Source: an uncultured Alphaproteobacteria bacterium | Lineage (GTDB): Bacteria > Pseudomonadota > Alphaproteobacteria > Rhodobacterales > Rhodobacteraceae | Length of the DNA stretch: 64,000 nucleotides | Assembly (NCBI GenBank): GCA_902584635.1 | Contig: CACIAQ010000006.1 | Span: 1 to 64,000, forward strand | Reading direction: 5' to 3' | Part shown: positions 1 through 7,881 of the stretch, in pieces | How positions within the stretch are numbered: position 1 is the first letter of the stretch | Layout of the letters: every line of letters begins with the position of its first letter | Notes under the pieces: generated by a model | Seen by the model: only the letters and a program-made list of their open reading frames with translations | Told to the model about the DNA's origin: nothing | Database searches by the model: none | Program-made: the position numbers and the translations under genes

Positions 1-298
1 TGCTTTAGCTTAAAAACCAAATCCATTAATACTGCTAGATGACTTTCAAGATCAATTGAGCAGAAGCTGGAAGATTATTGGTAGGGTTTTAGACTTGAGA
101 ATTTAGATATTCCTCAAGTAAGATTATCATCTAGGCCAAGCGATACACTAGATCAGGCTGGCGTAGGCTTATCTGATGCTCTTGATCTTTACCTAAAATT
201 GAAAGGATAGGGGAAAGATTATGTATTCTTTAGGACAGCAAAAAAATCTAAGATATGTTATAGCACGTTTGATAAATAGGAGTTATATTTCTATCTAA
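1..298 (+). pseudogene. Decayed N-terminal part of a tyrosine (phage-type) integrase
   Basis: Reading frame 1 from the window edge gives stretches typical of the N-terminal and core-binding region of alphaproteobacterial tyrosine integrases: FSLKTKS near the start, then KLEDYW, then LSDALDLYLKLKG, then VFFRTAKK. Frame 2 continues the match with NLRYVIARL. The frame is broken by stops at 40–42, 82–84 and 208–210 and by a shift in a run of seven A at 240–246; frame 2 then stops at 296–298. The gene began left of the window. No catalytic residues remain in this piece. The matching C-terminal piece may be the fragment at 5428–5724. Assignment is from motif recall, not from a search. Confidence 0.6.
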
Positions 299-359
299 TG
301 ACTCAATTATAGGTTTTGTTTACTCTTGACTTGATAGAAACGAGATTTTAAGAGAATTT

Positions 360-1790
360 ATGGTGATACTCACAAATGAAATGTTGGTCGTTGATTTGGA
401 TGGTACGCTACTCAAGTCTGATATTCTACATGAGTCTTTTTGGTGTGCGTTTCGCAAAAACTGGCAAACGCCTTTTTTGTCAGCTAAAGCGCTATTGCGA
501 GGGAAAGCTGCCTTAAAATCATATCTGCAATCTGAAGCCGATATTGATGTAGTTTCCTTGCCTTACGATAAGTTGGTGATTGAGTTTATCCGTAGGCATA
601 GAGAACAAGGCGGGCGGACTGCATTGGTGACGGCCTCTAATCAGATATTCGCAAAAGAAATCGCCGAACATCTTCAGATTTTTGACGAGGTGCATGGTTC
701 TGGTGTCGCACATAACCTCAAAGGCTCCAATAAAGCCTCGTTCCTTACGCAGCGCTTTGGATCCGGTGGCTTTTGCTACATGGGTGATGCAGCCGCAGAT
801 TTGGCAGTCTGGCGAGTGTCTAACAAGGTTGTGACTGTAAATTCGACACCATCTGTGCGCCTCCAAGCTGAGGCTCTTGGTAAACCATTTGAGCACTTGG
901 AAACAACCGAAAAATCCTTGCACCCCTACATCAAAGTGTTGCGCCCACATCAGTGGCTAAAGAACGTATTAATATTCCTACCCATGTTGGCAGCACATCA
1001 GCTCAATGTGTCAACGACAATGAGCAGTTTATTAGCATTTTTTGCTTTTAGCCTTGTCGCGTCCAGCGTCTATGTTCTGAACGACTTGCTTGATTTGGAT
1101 GCGGACAGAGCACACCCACGTAAACGATTGCGTCCTTTTGCTTCTGGTAATTTACCCATCAGGTTTGGCGGTTTTTTAGCATTGGCTCTACTGTTAGCAG
1201 GTATGTCACTAGCAGCTTTGCTAAGCTGGATGTCCCTACTGACACTCGCTACTTATTATTTCCTCACCAAATTGTATTCGCTATATTTGAAACGCAAGAT
1301 TATTTTGGACATTTGTGTTTTAGCATTACTTTACACAATGCGTATTGTCGCTGGGGGTGTGGCAACAAGTATTGAACTGTCATTATGGCTACTGGCATTC
1401 TTAATTTTCTTCTTTTTCTCACTCGCTGCTGTGAAGCGCCAAACCGAACTAGTGGACATGGCTGAGCGTGGTATATTGATAGCGAAAGGACGGGGCTATC
1501 AGGTAGAGGATTTACCCATCATCAGCACTGTGGGGCTTGCTGCAGGCTATATCTCTGTGCTTGTGATGGCGCTCTATCTGAACTCTACAGCTGTACGAGA
1601 ACTCTATGCCACACCAAACGCTCTTTGGGGCATTTGTTGCGTATTGCTCTACTGGTTAACACGAATGGTATTGCTCACACACCGCGGGTTAATGCATGAT
1701 GACCCCATTGTTTTTGCACTTAAAGACAGGGTTAGCCAGGGGTCCTTTTTGCTAATGTCTGGGTTTGCAATAGCAGGTGTTCTAATATGA
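360..1790 (+). CDS. HAD phosphatase–UbiA prenyltransferase fusion, decaprenyl-phosphate phosphoribosyltransferase-like
   Basis: Two-domain protein of 476 aa. Residues 1–175 are a HAD hydrolase: nucleophile motif DLDGT (D12, D14), VTAS near 90, a lysine near 125 and GDAAAD near 142–147. Residues 190–476 are a UbiA-type membrane prenyltransferase with about eight helices, the first Asp-rich motif NDLLDLDAD (N241–D249) and the second near 447–456 (DDPIVFALKD). Relatives of the second domain move phosphoribose from PRPP onto polyprenyl phosphate (DPPR synthase, mycobacterial UbiA/Rv3806c). I infer that the HAD domain removes the 5-phosphate of the product, a step done by a separate enzyme in mycobacteria. 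It opens the island operon and overlaps the next gene by 4 bases. The start has no strong ribosome site. Confidence 0.85.
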   Translation: MVILTNEMLVVDLDGTLLKSDILHESFWCAFRKNWQTPFLSAKALLRGKAALKSYLQSEADIDVVSLPYDKLVIEFIRRHREQGGRTALVTASNQIFAKEIAEHLQIFDEVHGSGVAHNLKGSNKASFLTQRFGSGGFCYMGDAAADLAVWRVSNKVVTVNSTPSVRLQAEALGKPFEHLETTEKSLHPYIKVLRPHQWLKNVLIFLPMLAAHQLNVSTTMSSLLAFFAFSLVASSVYVLNDLLDLDADRAHPRKRLRPFASGNLPIRFGGFLALALLLAGMSLAALLSWMSLLTLATYYFLTKLYSLYLKRKIILDICVLALLYTMRIVAGGVATSIELSLWLLAFLIFFFFSLAAVKRQTELVDMAERGILIAKGRGYQVEDLPIISTVGLAAGYISVLVMALYLNSTAVRELYATPNALWGICCVLLYWLTRMVLLTHRGLMHDDPIVFALKDRVSQGSFLLMSGFAIAGVLI

Positions 1791-2209
1791 AGCTATCGGT
1801 ATTGGTTATTCGCTACGCTTTATTTGCTATTCTGGCGACTCTTGCCAACCTCGCTACCCAACGTGTCGCGTTACGGTTTGGCGACAGTGGCATACTTTTC
1901 GTATTAGCGGTTGGTGCGGGAACTACAGTGGGATTGGTCATAAAATATATTTTAGACAAACGTTGGATATTTAGGGACATGAGCGTGGGTGTGAAAGCAC
2001 ACAGCAAGCGGTTTTCGCTTTACTCAGCTATGGGTCTTGTAACCACAGCGATATTTTGGGGCTTGGAAACTGTTTTTTGGTTTGTTTGGCAAACACATGC
2101 CATGCGTGAAATTGGCGCCGTGCTAGGGTTAGGCATTGGCTATGTAGTCAAATACAACTTAGATCGCCGTTATGTATTTATAGATACAGAAAAGGTGCAG
2201 GCCCAATGA
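1787..2209 (+). CDS. GtrA-family membrane protein
   Basis: Small membrane protein of 140 aa with four predicted helices, an early FAILATLANL-type segment and the repeated basic signatures KYILDKRWIF and KYNLDRRYVF that mark GtrA/DPMS-type proteins. Such proteins help move or present polyprenyl-linked sugars at the inner membrane. Mycobacterial Rv3789, which lies just before dprE1, belongs to the same family and has been proposed as a flippase or scaffold for decaprenyl-phospho-arabinose. Here it also lies just before the DprE1-like gene, overlapping both neighbours by 4 bases (ATGA), so co-translation is likely. The exact role, flippase or partner of a glycosyltransferase, cannot be told from sequence. 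Confidence 0.85.
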   Translation: MKLSVLVIRYALFAILATLANLATQRVALRFGDSGILFVLAVGAGTTVGLVIKYILDKRWIFRDMSVGVKAHSKRFSLYSAMGLVTTAIFWGLETVFWFVWQTHAMREIGAVLGLGIGYVVKYNLDRRYVFIDTEKVQAQ

Positions 2210-3528
2210 TACTGTCGGGATGGGGACGATATCCACGCATTGACGCAAAGCTTAGCGCCCCTCGCAACGAGAAAGACCTGCGAGCGCTCGTTTTGAAAGG
2301 AAATGCCATTGCACGCGGTAATGGAAGAGCCTATGGCGACAGTGCGGTGAGTACCCAAAACACTCTCCACATGAAGTATTTTAATCGCATGTTGGCATTC
2401 GATGCTGAACATGGACAGTTGGTGGCTCAGGCAGGTGTGCTGCTGGCAGATATTATTGATGTGTTCTTGCCGCTTGGTTGGTTTCCTTACGTCACTCCCG
2501 GCACTAAGTTTGTAACATTAGGTGGAATGATTGCGGCGGATGTTCATGGTAAGAACCATCATAAGGAAGGTAGTTTTGCTAAATATGTTGAATGGATAGA
2601 CTTACTCACTAGTGACGGTAGTATTAAACGCTGCTCAGCTATTGAAAACTCCGATCTTTTTAAATGGACTTTGGGTGGCATGGGTCTTACAGGAATTGTG
2701 CTTCGCGCGGCTATTCGTTTGCGCCCCGTACAATCTGCATGGATTGAACAGCGTACCTTGGTAGCGGACAATATCGGTCATGCCATTGAACTTTTCGAAC
2801 AGTCACATGATGTGACATATTCTGTAGCATGGATTGATTGCCTTCAAAAGGGTAAATCCATCGGGCGTTCACTTATTATGCTGGGTGAGCACGCAGATGC
2901 TCTCATAGTTCCGTCAAAATATCGCAAAACACCGCTACAAATACCCCGCAAGCGCAAGCTCAGAGTCCCTCTAGAGTTTCCAAGTTGGTCATTGAACAGT
3001 CTAAGTGTTCGAGCCTTTAATGAGCTCTACTACTGGAATGGCAAACGAAAACGAGACCAGCAGTTGGTTGATTGGGACAGTTATTTCTATCCATTAGACT
3101 CCATACTGGGCTGGAACAAAATCTATGGACGGCGAGGTTTTGCTCAGTTCCAATGCGTTTTGCCACTCAAAACTGCGGATGATGGCCTGCGAGCCCTCCT
3201 TTCTGCTATTGCAAGTACAAGAGTAGGTTCGTTTTTAGCTGTTTTAAAGCGCTTTGGTGCACAGGACAGTAATTTCTCATTCCCGATGGAAGGCTATTCA
3301 CTGGCGTTAGATTTCCCCGTTAATAAGGGATCTTTGGATTTGATGAAACGATTGGACAGTATCACTCTGGAATATGGTGGTAGGTTTTATCTTGCCAAAG
3401 ACAGTCGCATGTCACGCAACGTTTTTCAGCATTCCGAACCTCGAGCAAAAGATTATTTATCATACAGGAATAAAGGGGCTATTCCTGCCGTTTTTGGTTC
3501 GGCTCAATCAGAAAGGTTGGGACTATGA
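2206..3528 (+). CDS. DprE1-like FAD-dependent decaprenylphosphoryl-ribose 2-oxidase
   Basis: A 440 aa VAO-type flavoprotein. It begins with the GWGR motif, has the FAD-binding segments ARGNGRAYGD (36–45) and GGMIAADVHGKNHH (106–119), and GGMGLTGI (157–164). H114 matches the flavin-linked His132 of Mycobacterium DprE1, and K398 in YLAKDSR matches catalytic Lys418. The family oxidises C2 of polyprenylphosphoryl-ribose to the keto form, the first half of the epimerisation to arabinose. The position of Cys387, the residue bound by benzothiazinones in mycobacteria, is A367 here (SLALDFP against NICVDFP, recalled). It overlaps gtrA and the SDR gene by 4 bases each, as expected if DprE1 and DprE2 act together. 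Confidence 0.88.
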   Translation: MILSGWGRYPRIDAKLSAPRNEKDLRALVLKGNAIARGNGRAYGDSAVSTQNTLHMKYFNRMLAFDAEHGQLVAQAGVLLADIIDVFLPLGWFPYVTPGTKFVTLGGMIAADVHGKNHHKEGSFAKYVEWIDLLTSDGSIKRCSAIENSDLFKWTLGGMGLTGIVLRAAIRLRPVQSAWIEQRTLVADNIGHAIELFEQSHDVTYSVAWIDCLQKGKSIGRSLIMLGEHADALIVPSKYRKTPLQIPRKRKLRVPLEFPSWSLNSLSVRAFNELYYWNGKRKRDQQLVDWDSYFYPLDSILGWNKIYGRRGFAQFQCVLPLKTADDGLRALLSAIASTRVGSFLAVLKRFGAQDSNFSFPMEGYSLALDFPVNKGSLDLMKRLDSITLEYGGRFYLAKDSRMSRNVFQHSEPRAKDYLSYRNKGAIPAVFGSAQSERLGL

Positions 3529-4262
3529 GCAAAGGCATCGCTTTGATTTTGGGCGCACGTAGCGCTATCGCAATGGCAATAGCCCATCTTTTTGCCAAAA
3601 ATGGGTATGACATACAACTTGCCGCTCGAAATCCGGATAGTTTGGCAGCGGATAAATCTGACATTGAGCTACGCTATAAGGTGACTGTGACATGGCATGA
3701 TTTTGACGCTTTAAACATTGCATCACACGAGCAGTTTGTAGAACAACTTCCATTGCTACCAGACATTGCTGTATGCGCCGTAGGTTATATGGGCGATCAG
3801 ACAGAAAACGAGCGAGATATGAAAGTCACCTCAATGGTTATGCGTAGCAACTACGAAGGTCCTGCGAGTATTCTGGCTGTGCTCGCCAATAGTTTTGAGG
3901 CGAGAGGCTCAGGTTGTTTGGTTGGTATAAGCTCTGTTGCTGGCGAGCGTGGACGAGCAACAAATTATATATACGGTTCGGCCAAGGCCGGCTTCACCGT
4001 CTTTCTTTCAGGATTGCGTAACCGGCTTTCAAAAAAAAACGTCCACGTGGTAACGGTCCTGCCAGGTTTCGTTGCGACAAAGATGATTGATGGCATGGAT
4101 TTGCCTTCTAAACTCATAGGACAACCCGAAGAAGTGGCAGTTGGTGTGCTCAAAGCCGTGCAAAAGAAACAAAACGTCATTTATGTCAAGCCTATATGGC
4201 AGCTCATCATGGTGATTATAAGAAATATCCCAGAGCGCTTTTTTAAAAGGATGAATATATGA
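3525..4262 (+). CDS. DprE2-like short-chain dehydrogenase (keto-sugar reductase)
   Basis: Short-chain dehydrogenase of 245 aa. The nucleotide loop GARSAIA lies at 10–16, and the catalytic set is S137 (GISSVAG), Y150 and K154 (YGSAK). The C-terminal tail carries a hydrophobic stretch and basic residues (IWQLIMVIIRNIPERFFKR), which fits membrane-associated DprE2 proteins. DprE2 reduces the 2-keto intermediate from DprE1 with NAD(P)H to give polyprenylphosphoryl-D-arabinose. The direct 4-base overlap with the DprE1-like gene upstream is the main reason for choosing this over a generic SDR. It also overlaps the membrane-protein gene downstream by 4 bases. Confidence 0.85.
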   Translation: MSKGIALILGARSAIAMAIAHLFAKNGYDIQLAARNPDSLAADKSDIELRYKVTVTWHDFDALNIASHEQFVEQLPLLPDIAVCAVGYMGDQTENERDMKVTSMVMRSNYEGPASILAVLANSFEARGSGCLVGISSVAGERGRATNYIYGSAKAGFTVFLSGLRNRLSKKNVHVVTVLPGFVATKMIDGMDLPSKLIGQPEEVAVGVLKAVQKKQNVIYVKPIWQLIMVIIRNIPERFFKRMNI

Positions 4263-5419
4263 TTATTAGAAAAAAGCAACTCTCATCGCTCGTTATTATT
4301 TTCTTTATGGCAACAACCTATTCTTTTTTTATAATTAATAGGTGGATGGTCACGGACTTGGGCATAATGTCTTATGGAAGGGTTTGGCCGCTTTATGTTT
4401 CATGGTTTGATTTTGGGTTTTTTCGGCGCGGACTGGTGGGCACAATTTTTTCAGGGACAAATCTAAATACGATTTTTGAAAATGAATACGTTTTTGCAAT
4501 TGTAGTGCATCACTTCATAGTTACAATCTTGGTTATATTACTTGTCGTATATTGCTTCCAAAGATCAATAACTAATAGACTTTTTTTGCTAGGGCTCGCC
4601 TTTTCACCGGCTTTAATAATTCATTCCGGCTACAACACTGGCACATTAGATGTGTTCGTGTTGAGTGTTGCAGTTCTGAATATTTTATTCGTGCGTGGCA
4701 CGTTGTTGTTTTGTTTCTTGCTGTTTATCGGTGTGTTGATACACGAACTATTTATTTTTACTATTCCTGCCCAACTTTATGCGTTTTATTTTTTAGATTC
4801 TTGCAAAAAAAAACCATTTCGCTTAACTCTTTTTAATATTGCGCCAGTTATTACTGTGCTTTTAGCCGTTGCTGTGATTGCTTTGTTTGGAAAAACTGAT
4901 TTTTCAGAGGTATCTTACAATGCAATTATGAAACAGAATATCCCCAATGCGTTTAACCAACATGGGCTATGGAGTGGCTATATTGAAATTAATGGTGATA
5001 CATTTAAGGAAAATTTGAAGCACTGCACAAATAACCTAATCTCTCTCTTCGTAGATAATGGTTATCATGCCCACAAATATGGTTATCTTTTTTTTATACC
5101 AGGTGTTTTATATATAATTATTTTGACAGCTCGGGCACTACAGTTGATATCCAGTCGATTAGATATGTTTATAATTGTTTTTGCAGTGTTATTTCCTTTA
5201 TTGGCTGCTTTTGTTGCAGCAGACTTGCATAGGTGGGTGTCGTTAAGCGCAAACATGGCGCTTTTGCTTACATTGCGCTTGATTCGTGATAACGGTTCAG
5301 AAAATTCAAAGTGGAATGCTGTCATATGCATTTTTTGCTTTCTAGCCCCTTTTGGCTCTACAGACTATGACAAGCCTTTTCCAGTTCACCGATTTGCTTT
5401 GGAAAAGCTTCAAAACTAA
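4259..5419 (+). CDS. Polytopic membrane protein, candidate GT-C-type glycosyltransferase
   Basis: A 386 aa membrane protein with about nine to ten hydrophobic segments. I do not recognise a named family. After the first helix it has a likely periplasmic loop with an acidic and basic motif (WFDFGFFRRGLVG, near 48–60), then HELF near 160 and DLHRW near 320. An acidic residue in the first outer loop of a multi-helix protein is the usual layout of GT-C glycosyltransferases. Its place at the end of a donor-synthesis operon, where mycobacteria have the arabinosyltransferase gene aftA, supports the guess that it transfers the arabinose. It is more AT-rich than the four genes before it. A polymerase or transporter remains possible. 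Confidence 0.6.
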   Translation: MIIRKKQLSSLVIIFFMATTYSFFIINRWMVTDLGIMSYGRVWPLYVSWFDFGFFRRGLVGTIFSGTNLNTIFENEYVFAIVVHHFIVTILVILLVVYCFQRSITNRLFLLGLAFSPALIIHSGYNTGTLDVFVLSVAVLNILFVRGTLLFCFLLFIGVLIHELFIFTIPAQLYAFYFLDSCKKKPFRLTLFNIAPVITVLLAVAVIALFGKTDFSEVSYNAIMKQNIPNAFNQHGLWSGYIEINGDTFKENLKHCTNNLISLFVDNGYHAHKYGYLFFIPGVLYIIILTARALQLISSRLDMFIIVFAVLFPLLAAFVAADLHRWVSLSANMALLLTLRLIRDNGSENSKWNAVICIFCFLAPFGSTDYDKPFPVHRFALEKLQN

Positions 5420-5427
5420 GGTGTACC

Positions 5428-5724
5428 GTGCAAATCTATATGTGGACCTGTTTTTCTGAAACCAACACATTAACAAAATTATATGTGATCAACGATTCCA
5501 TGCACAAAGTCATAGATATTATATGCCCAATTTTTTTTCATTCGTTTAGGCATAGTTTTATAAAAAAATTACGTAATTTAGACTGTCCTTTTGACATTAT
5601 TGGTAGGTTAGGGGAGTGGATTGCCTCTGGGGAAGGGCAGATATATGGCAAAGGTTATGATTTAAATGTACTTAGTAGGTGGATGTTAAAAGTAGATAGC
5701 AAGGTACTGAACAAAATTGAGTAG
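5428..5724 (+). pseudogene. C-terminal fragment of a tyrosine integrase
   Basis: The 98 aa reading frame has from about residue 38 the catalytic end of a phage-type integrase: HSFRHSF (the HxxR box), CPFDIIGRLGEW (Trp at the second His/Trp position) and the tyrosine region IYGKGYDLNVLSRWM. The first catalytic Arg and the rest of the catalytic domain are absent, so the protein should be inactive. The first dozen residues look non-native. It lies 8 bases after the island operon and its tail overlaps the convergent MAPEG gene by 39 bases. It has the same orientation and the same general integrase type as the remnant at 1–298, so both may come from one gene split by the operon. Confidence 0.7.
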
Positions 5725-6087
5725 TCCAACTAACCCGAGTGCCATCATTGTTAGAAATATACCTCCCCCTCGGAGAATAATACTTTTTCTCAACATGAAA
5801 GAAAACAATATGCCGTGCATTAATCTTCCAATCATAAACATAATAGCTAGACTATGAAGCATATGATTATGTGTTCCAGCTTCTTCGGCAAGATAAAGTA
5901 AAATAAAAAATAAGGGGGCATACTCAATAAAGTTTGCATGACCTCTCACAACCCTATGAACTATCTCTTCATTATCTTTTCCGTAACTAATGAAGTTGAA
6001 AAGAGGGTTTCCTCTAATAGCAAATATTCTAACTGTCAAAAGAAGAAAGAAACCAGTCGCCAAAGATGTATAAAGTTGAGTTATCAT
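5686..6087 (-). CDS. MAPEG-family membrane protein
   Basis: A 133 aa protein with four predicted helices. The segment RVVRGHANFIEYAPLFFILL (about 47–66) is the family signature, in which the Arg/Asn/Glu set lines the glutathione site of MAPEG enzymes. Bacterial members are usually annotated as membrane-bound glutathione S-transferase-like or simply MAPEG. The length is normal for the family. It is a single gene; its stop region overlaps the end of the integrase fragment on the other strand. The physiological substrate is unknown. Confidence 0.88.
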   Translation of the reverse strand: MITQLYTSLATGFFLLLTVRIFAIRGNPLFNFISYGKDNEEIVHRVVRGHANFIEYAPLFFILLYLAEEAGTHNHMLHSLAIMFMIGRLMHGILFSFMLRKSIILRGGGIFLTMMALGLVGLLNFVQYLAIYF

Positions 6088-6260
6088 TTTTTTTTATTAC
6101 CTAATTGCATAAACACCTTTAAATGATAATAAATCAGTGCTTTAGGTCAAATAAGTTATGACAGAGGGGATTAGATTTAGATGCTCCAAAACCTGACAGA
6201 AAAGAAAAGTTTTTGAGAAAATAAAACCACATTTAGTTTTTTATGCTGGTCTAGTGAATT

Positions 6261-7178
6261 TTATTCTCTTAATATTGGTCTGGTTAAACAGGTGGGCCCA
6301 CCTTCACATCCAATACACAAAGAATTGCCCTCAAACGTATGCACATATATGCCATTTCTTTGTAGAGCTTTCTTTGTTTCAGGAAAACCAGAGATCATCA
6401 CACATTCACCAGGTTTAATAGCAAGGACATTAATGTTTAGACCTTCACTAGAAATAAACTCATCCTCTGGCGCTCTAATAAAGGTGTAATCTTTTTTTTC
6501 CAATAATTCTACTAAGCCAATGGGCAGAAGAGGCTTAAATGCTAGAGCTTTTTTATCATCCACTACGCTTATAAGTGACATCATATGAAGACAAGCCTCT
6601 GATCCCTTAAAAAAAGGCAGATCAAAAGAAATAACCGTTACATCAAACGCATTCAAAATAAGTTTTATTTGTTCTATTCCTTCTTGATTTGTTCTAAAGC
6701 CTTTCCCCATCGCAACTGTCTTTTTATCTACCCAAAAAATATCTCCGCCCTCTGCGATAGCTGCTCCTGACAATCTCCCTATTATTGGGATATTATTTTT
6801 TTTGTAGAAAGCCTCATGTATTTCCTCTTCCCCTTTTCTGAGCGGTTTTCCAGGAGACAAAAGAATTGCACCTTCTGGTGTCATAAATGATGCATCATAT
6901 GTGAAAATAGAATCTGCAATTCTGTTATTTTTGGGCTTCATCCATAAAATCTTTACACCGAGGTCAGTTAAAATTTTTGTAAATGATGAATAGTTATTAT
7001 CTATTTTTGCAGGGTCAAAAGAGTTGCCATAGTGCCATTTTTTGGGGTTAGCAGTCTTTAAGGCCTCCATCGGTTTCAACATCCCAACGGTTACCAGTCT
7101 ATTTGTCATAGATGAAACTCCAAAAAAAGATTGTTCACCTACATCATTTATTTTTGTATTTTTTTTTCCATACTCCAT
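6261..7178 (-). CDS. Dimethylargininase / arginine deiminase-like amidinohydrolase
   Basis: A 305 aa protein of the pentein (amidinotransferase) superfamily. The catalytic set is visible: AEGGD (E143–D146) for guanidinium binding, H198 in CLHMMS, and C297 in GPTCLTRP close to the C-terminus. The length and the late catalytic Cys fit the DDAH-like group, which hydrolyses N-methylated arginines or related guanidino compounds to citrulline plus amine. True arginine deiminases are about 100 residues longer. It may begin at the first ATG or at Met24 (SSMTNRL); neither has a strong ribosome site. The neighbours do not reveal the substrate. Confidence 0.8.
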   Translation of the reverse strand: MEYGKKNTKINDVGEQSFFGVSSMTNRLVTVGMLKPMEALKTANPKKWHYGNSFDPAKIDNNYSSFTKILTDLGVKILWMKPKNNRIADSIFTYDASFMTPEGAILLSPGKPLRKGEEEIHEAFYKKNNIPIIGRLSGAAIAEGGDIFWVDKKTVAMGKGFRTNQEGIEQIKLILNAFDVTVISFDLPFFKGSEACLHMMSLISVVDDKKALAFKPLLPIGLVELLEKKDYTFIRAPEDEFISSEGLNINVLAIKPGECVMISGFPETKKALQRNGIYVHTFEGNSLCIGCEGGPTCLTRPILRE

Positions 7179-7223
7179 TTAAATCATTCTAATTTTTTAC
7201 TTATTTTTCTAAAGTATGTGCTG

Positions 7224-7646
7224 TTAAAGCCTAGCATATGTACAACTTACTTCCGCCGCGAGTTTATCGGATTCAATATCTTTAATTGTAATACGACCTA
7301 CAACAAGAAGCCGGCCGAGTTTCAATATCTCTGTTTGCAATGAACCTCCTTTTTTCATTAAGGGGCGTAAGTACTTACAAGTAATATCAACTGTTGTTAT
7401 CTCTTGATATTTACCAATTGAGCTGATAACAGCGACAATCATTGCTGTATCGGCTGCACTTACTATAGCCTGCCCGCAAATAATATCGCCTGATCTAACA
7501 AGTTTTTCGCTGTAATTTAGTGTAAATTTACATTTCCATTTTGAAACACTGTCGACTTGAAGTTTTAAATCCTGTATCCACGGAGCGGTAACGTTTTTCA
7601 AAAACTCATGAGCCTCTTTTACTCCAAATATCTTTTCGTTATGCAT
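7224..7646 (-). CDS. PaaI-type hotdog thioesterase
   Basis: A 140 aa single hotdog-fold protein. The segment ICGQAIVSAADTAMIVAV (about 55–72) carries the helix with the catalytic acidic residue, followed by the KYLRPLMKKGGSLQTEILKLGRLLVVGR pattern region (about 90–117) typical of PaaI-like acyl-CoA thioesterases. It would hydrolyse acyl-CoA thioesters in the cytosol. An AGGA ribosome site lies shortly before the ATG. The gene is on the minus strand 46 bases from the amidinohydrolase gene and may share a transcript with it. The acyl substrate is unknown. Confidence 0.82.
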   Translation of the reverse strand: MHNEKIFGVKEAHEFLKNVTAPWIQDLKLQVDSVSKWKCKFTLNYSEKLVRSGDIICGQAIVSAADTAMIVAVISSIGKYQEITTVDITCKYLRPLMKKGGSLQTEILKLGRLLVVGRITIKDIESDKLAAEVSCTYARL

Positions 7647-7881
7647 CTTTTATGTCCTTTTTCGATAGAAGTTATGTTTGTGATTTTAAAATTATCACTC
7701 CAATTTATTTTTCGATATCCCTGATAAAATGATCTTTTGGATGGTCATCAAATCATATTCAATTTTTTTTGAAAATCTATTGCAAAAACACTTGTAATCT
7801 TGCATAAAGCGGTATTGAATTTGCAAATCATGCAGGCATAAGTACCTAAAAATTTTGTCTGTACAACAGCTTGAGGCAAAA

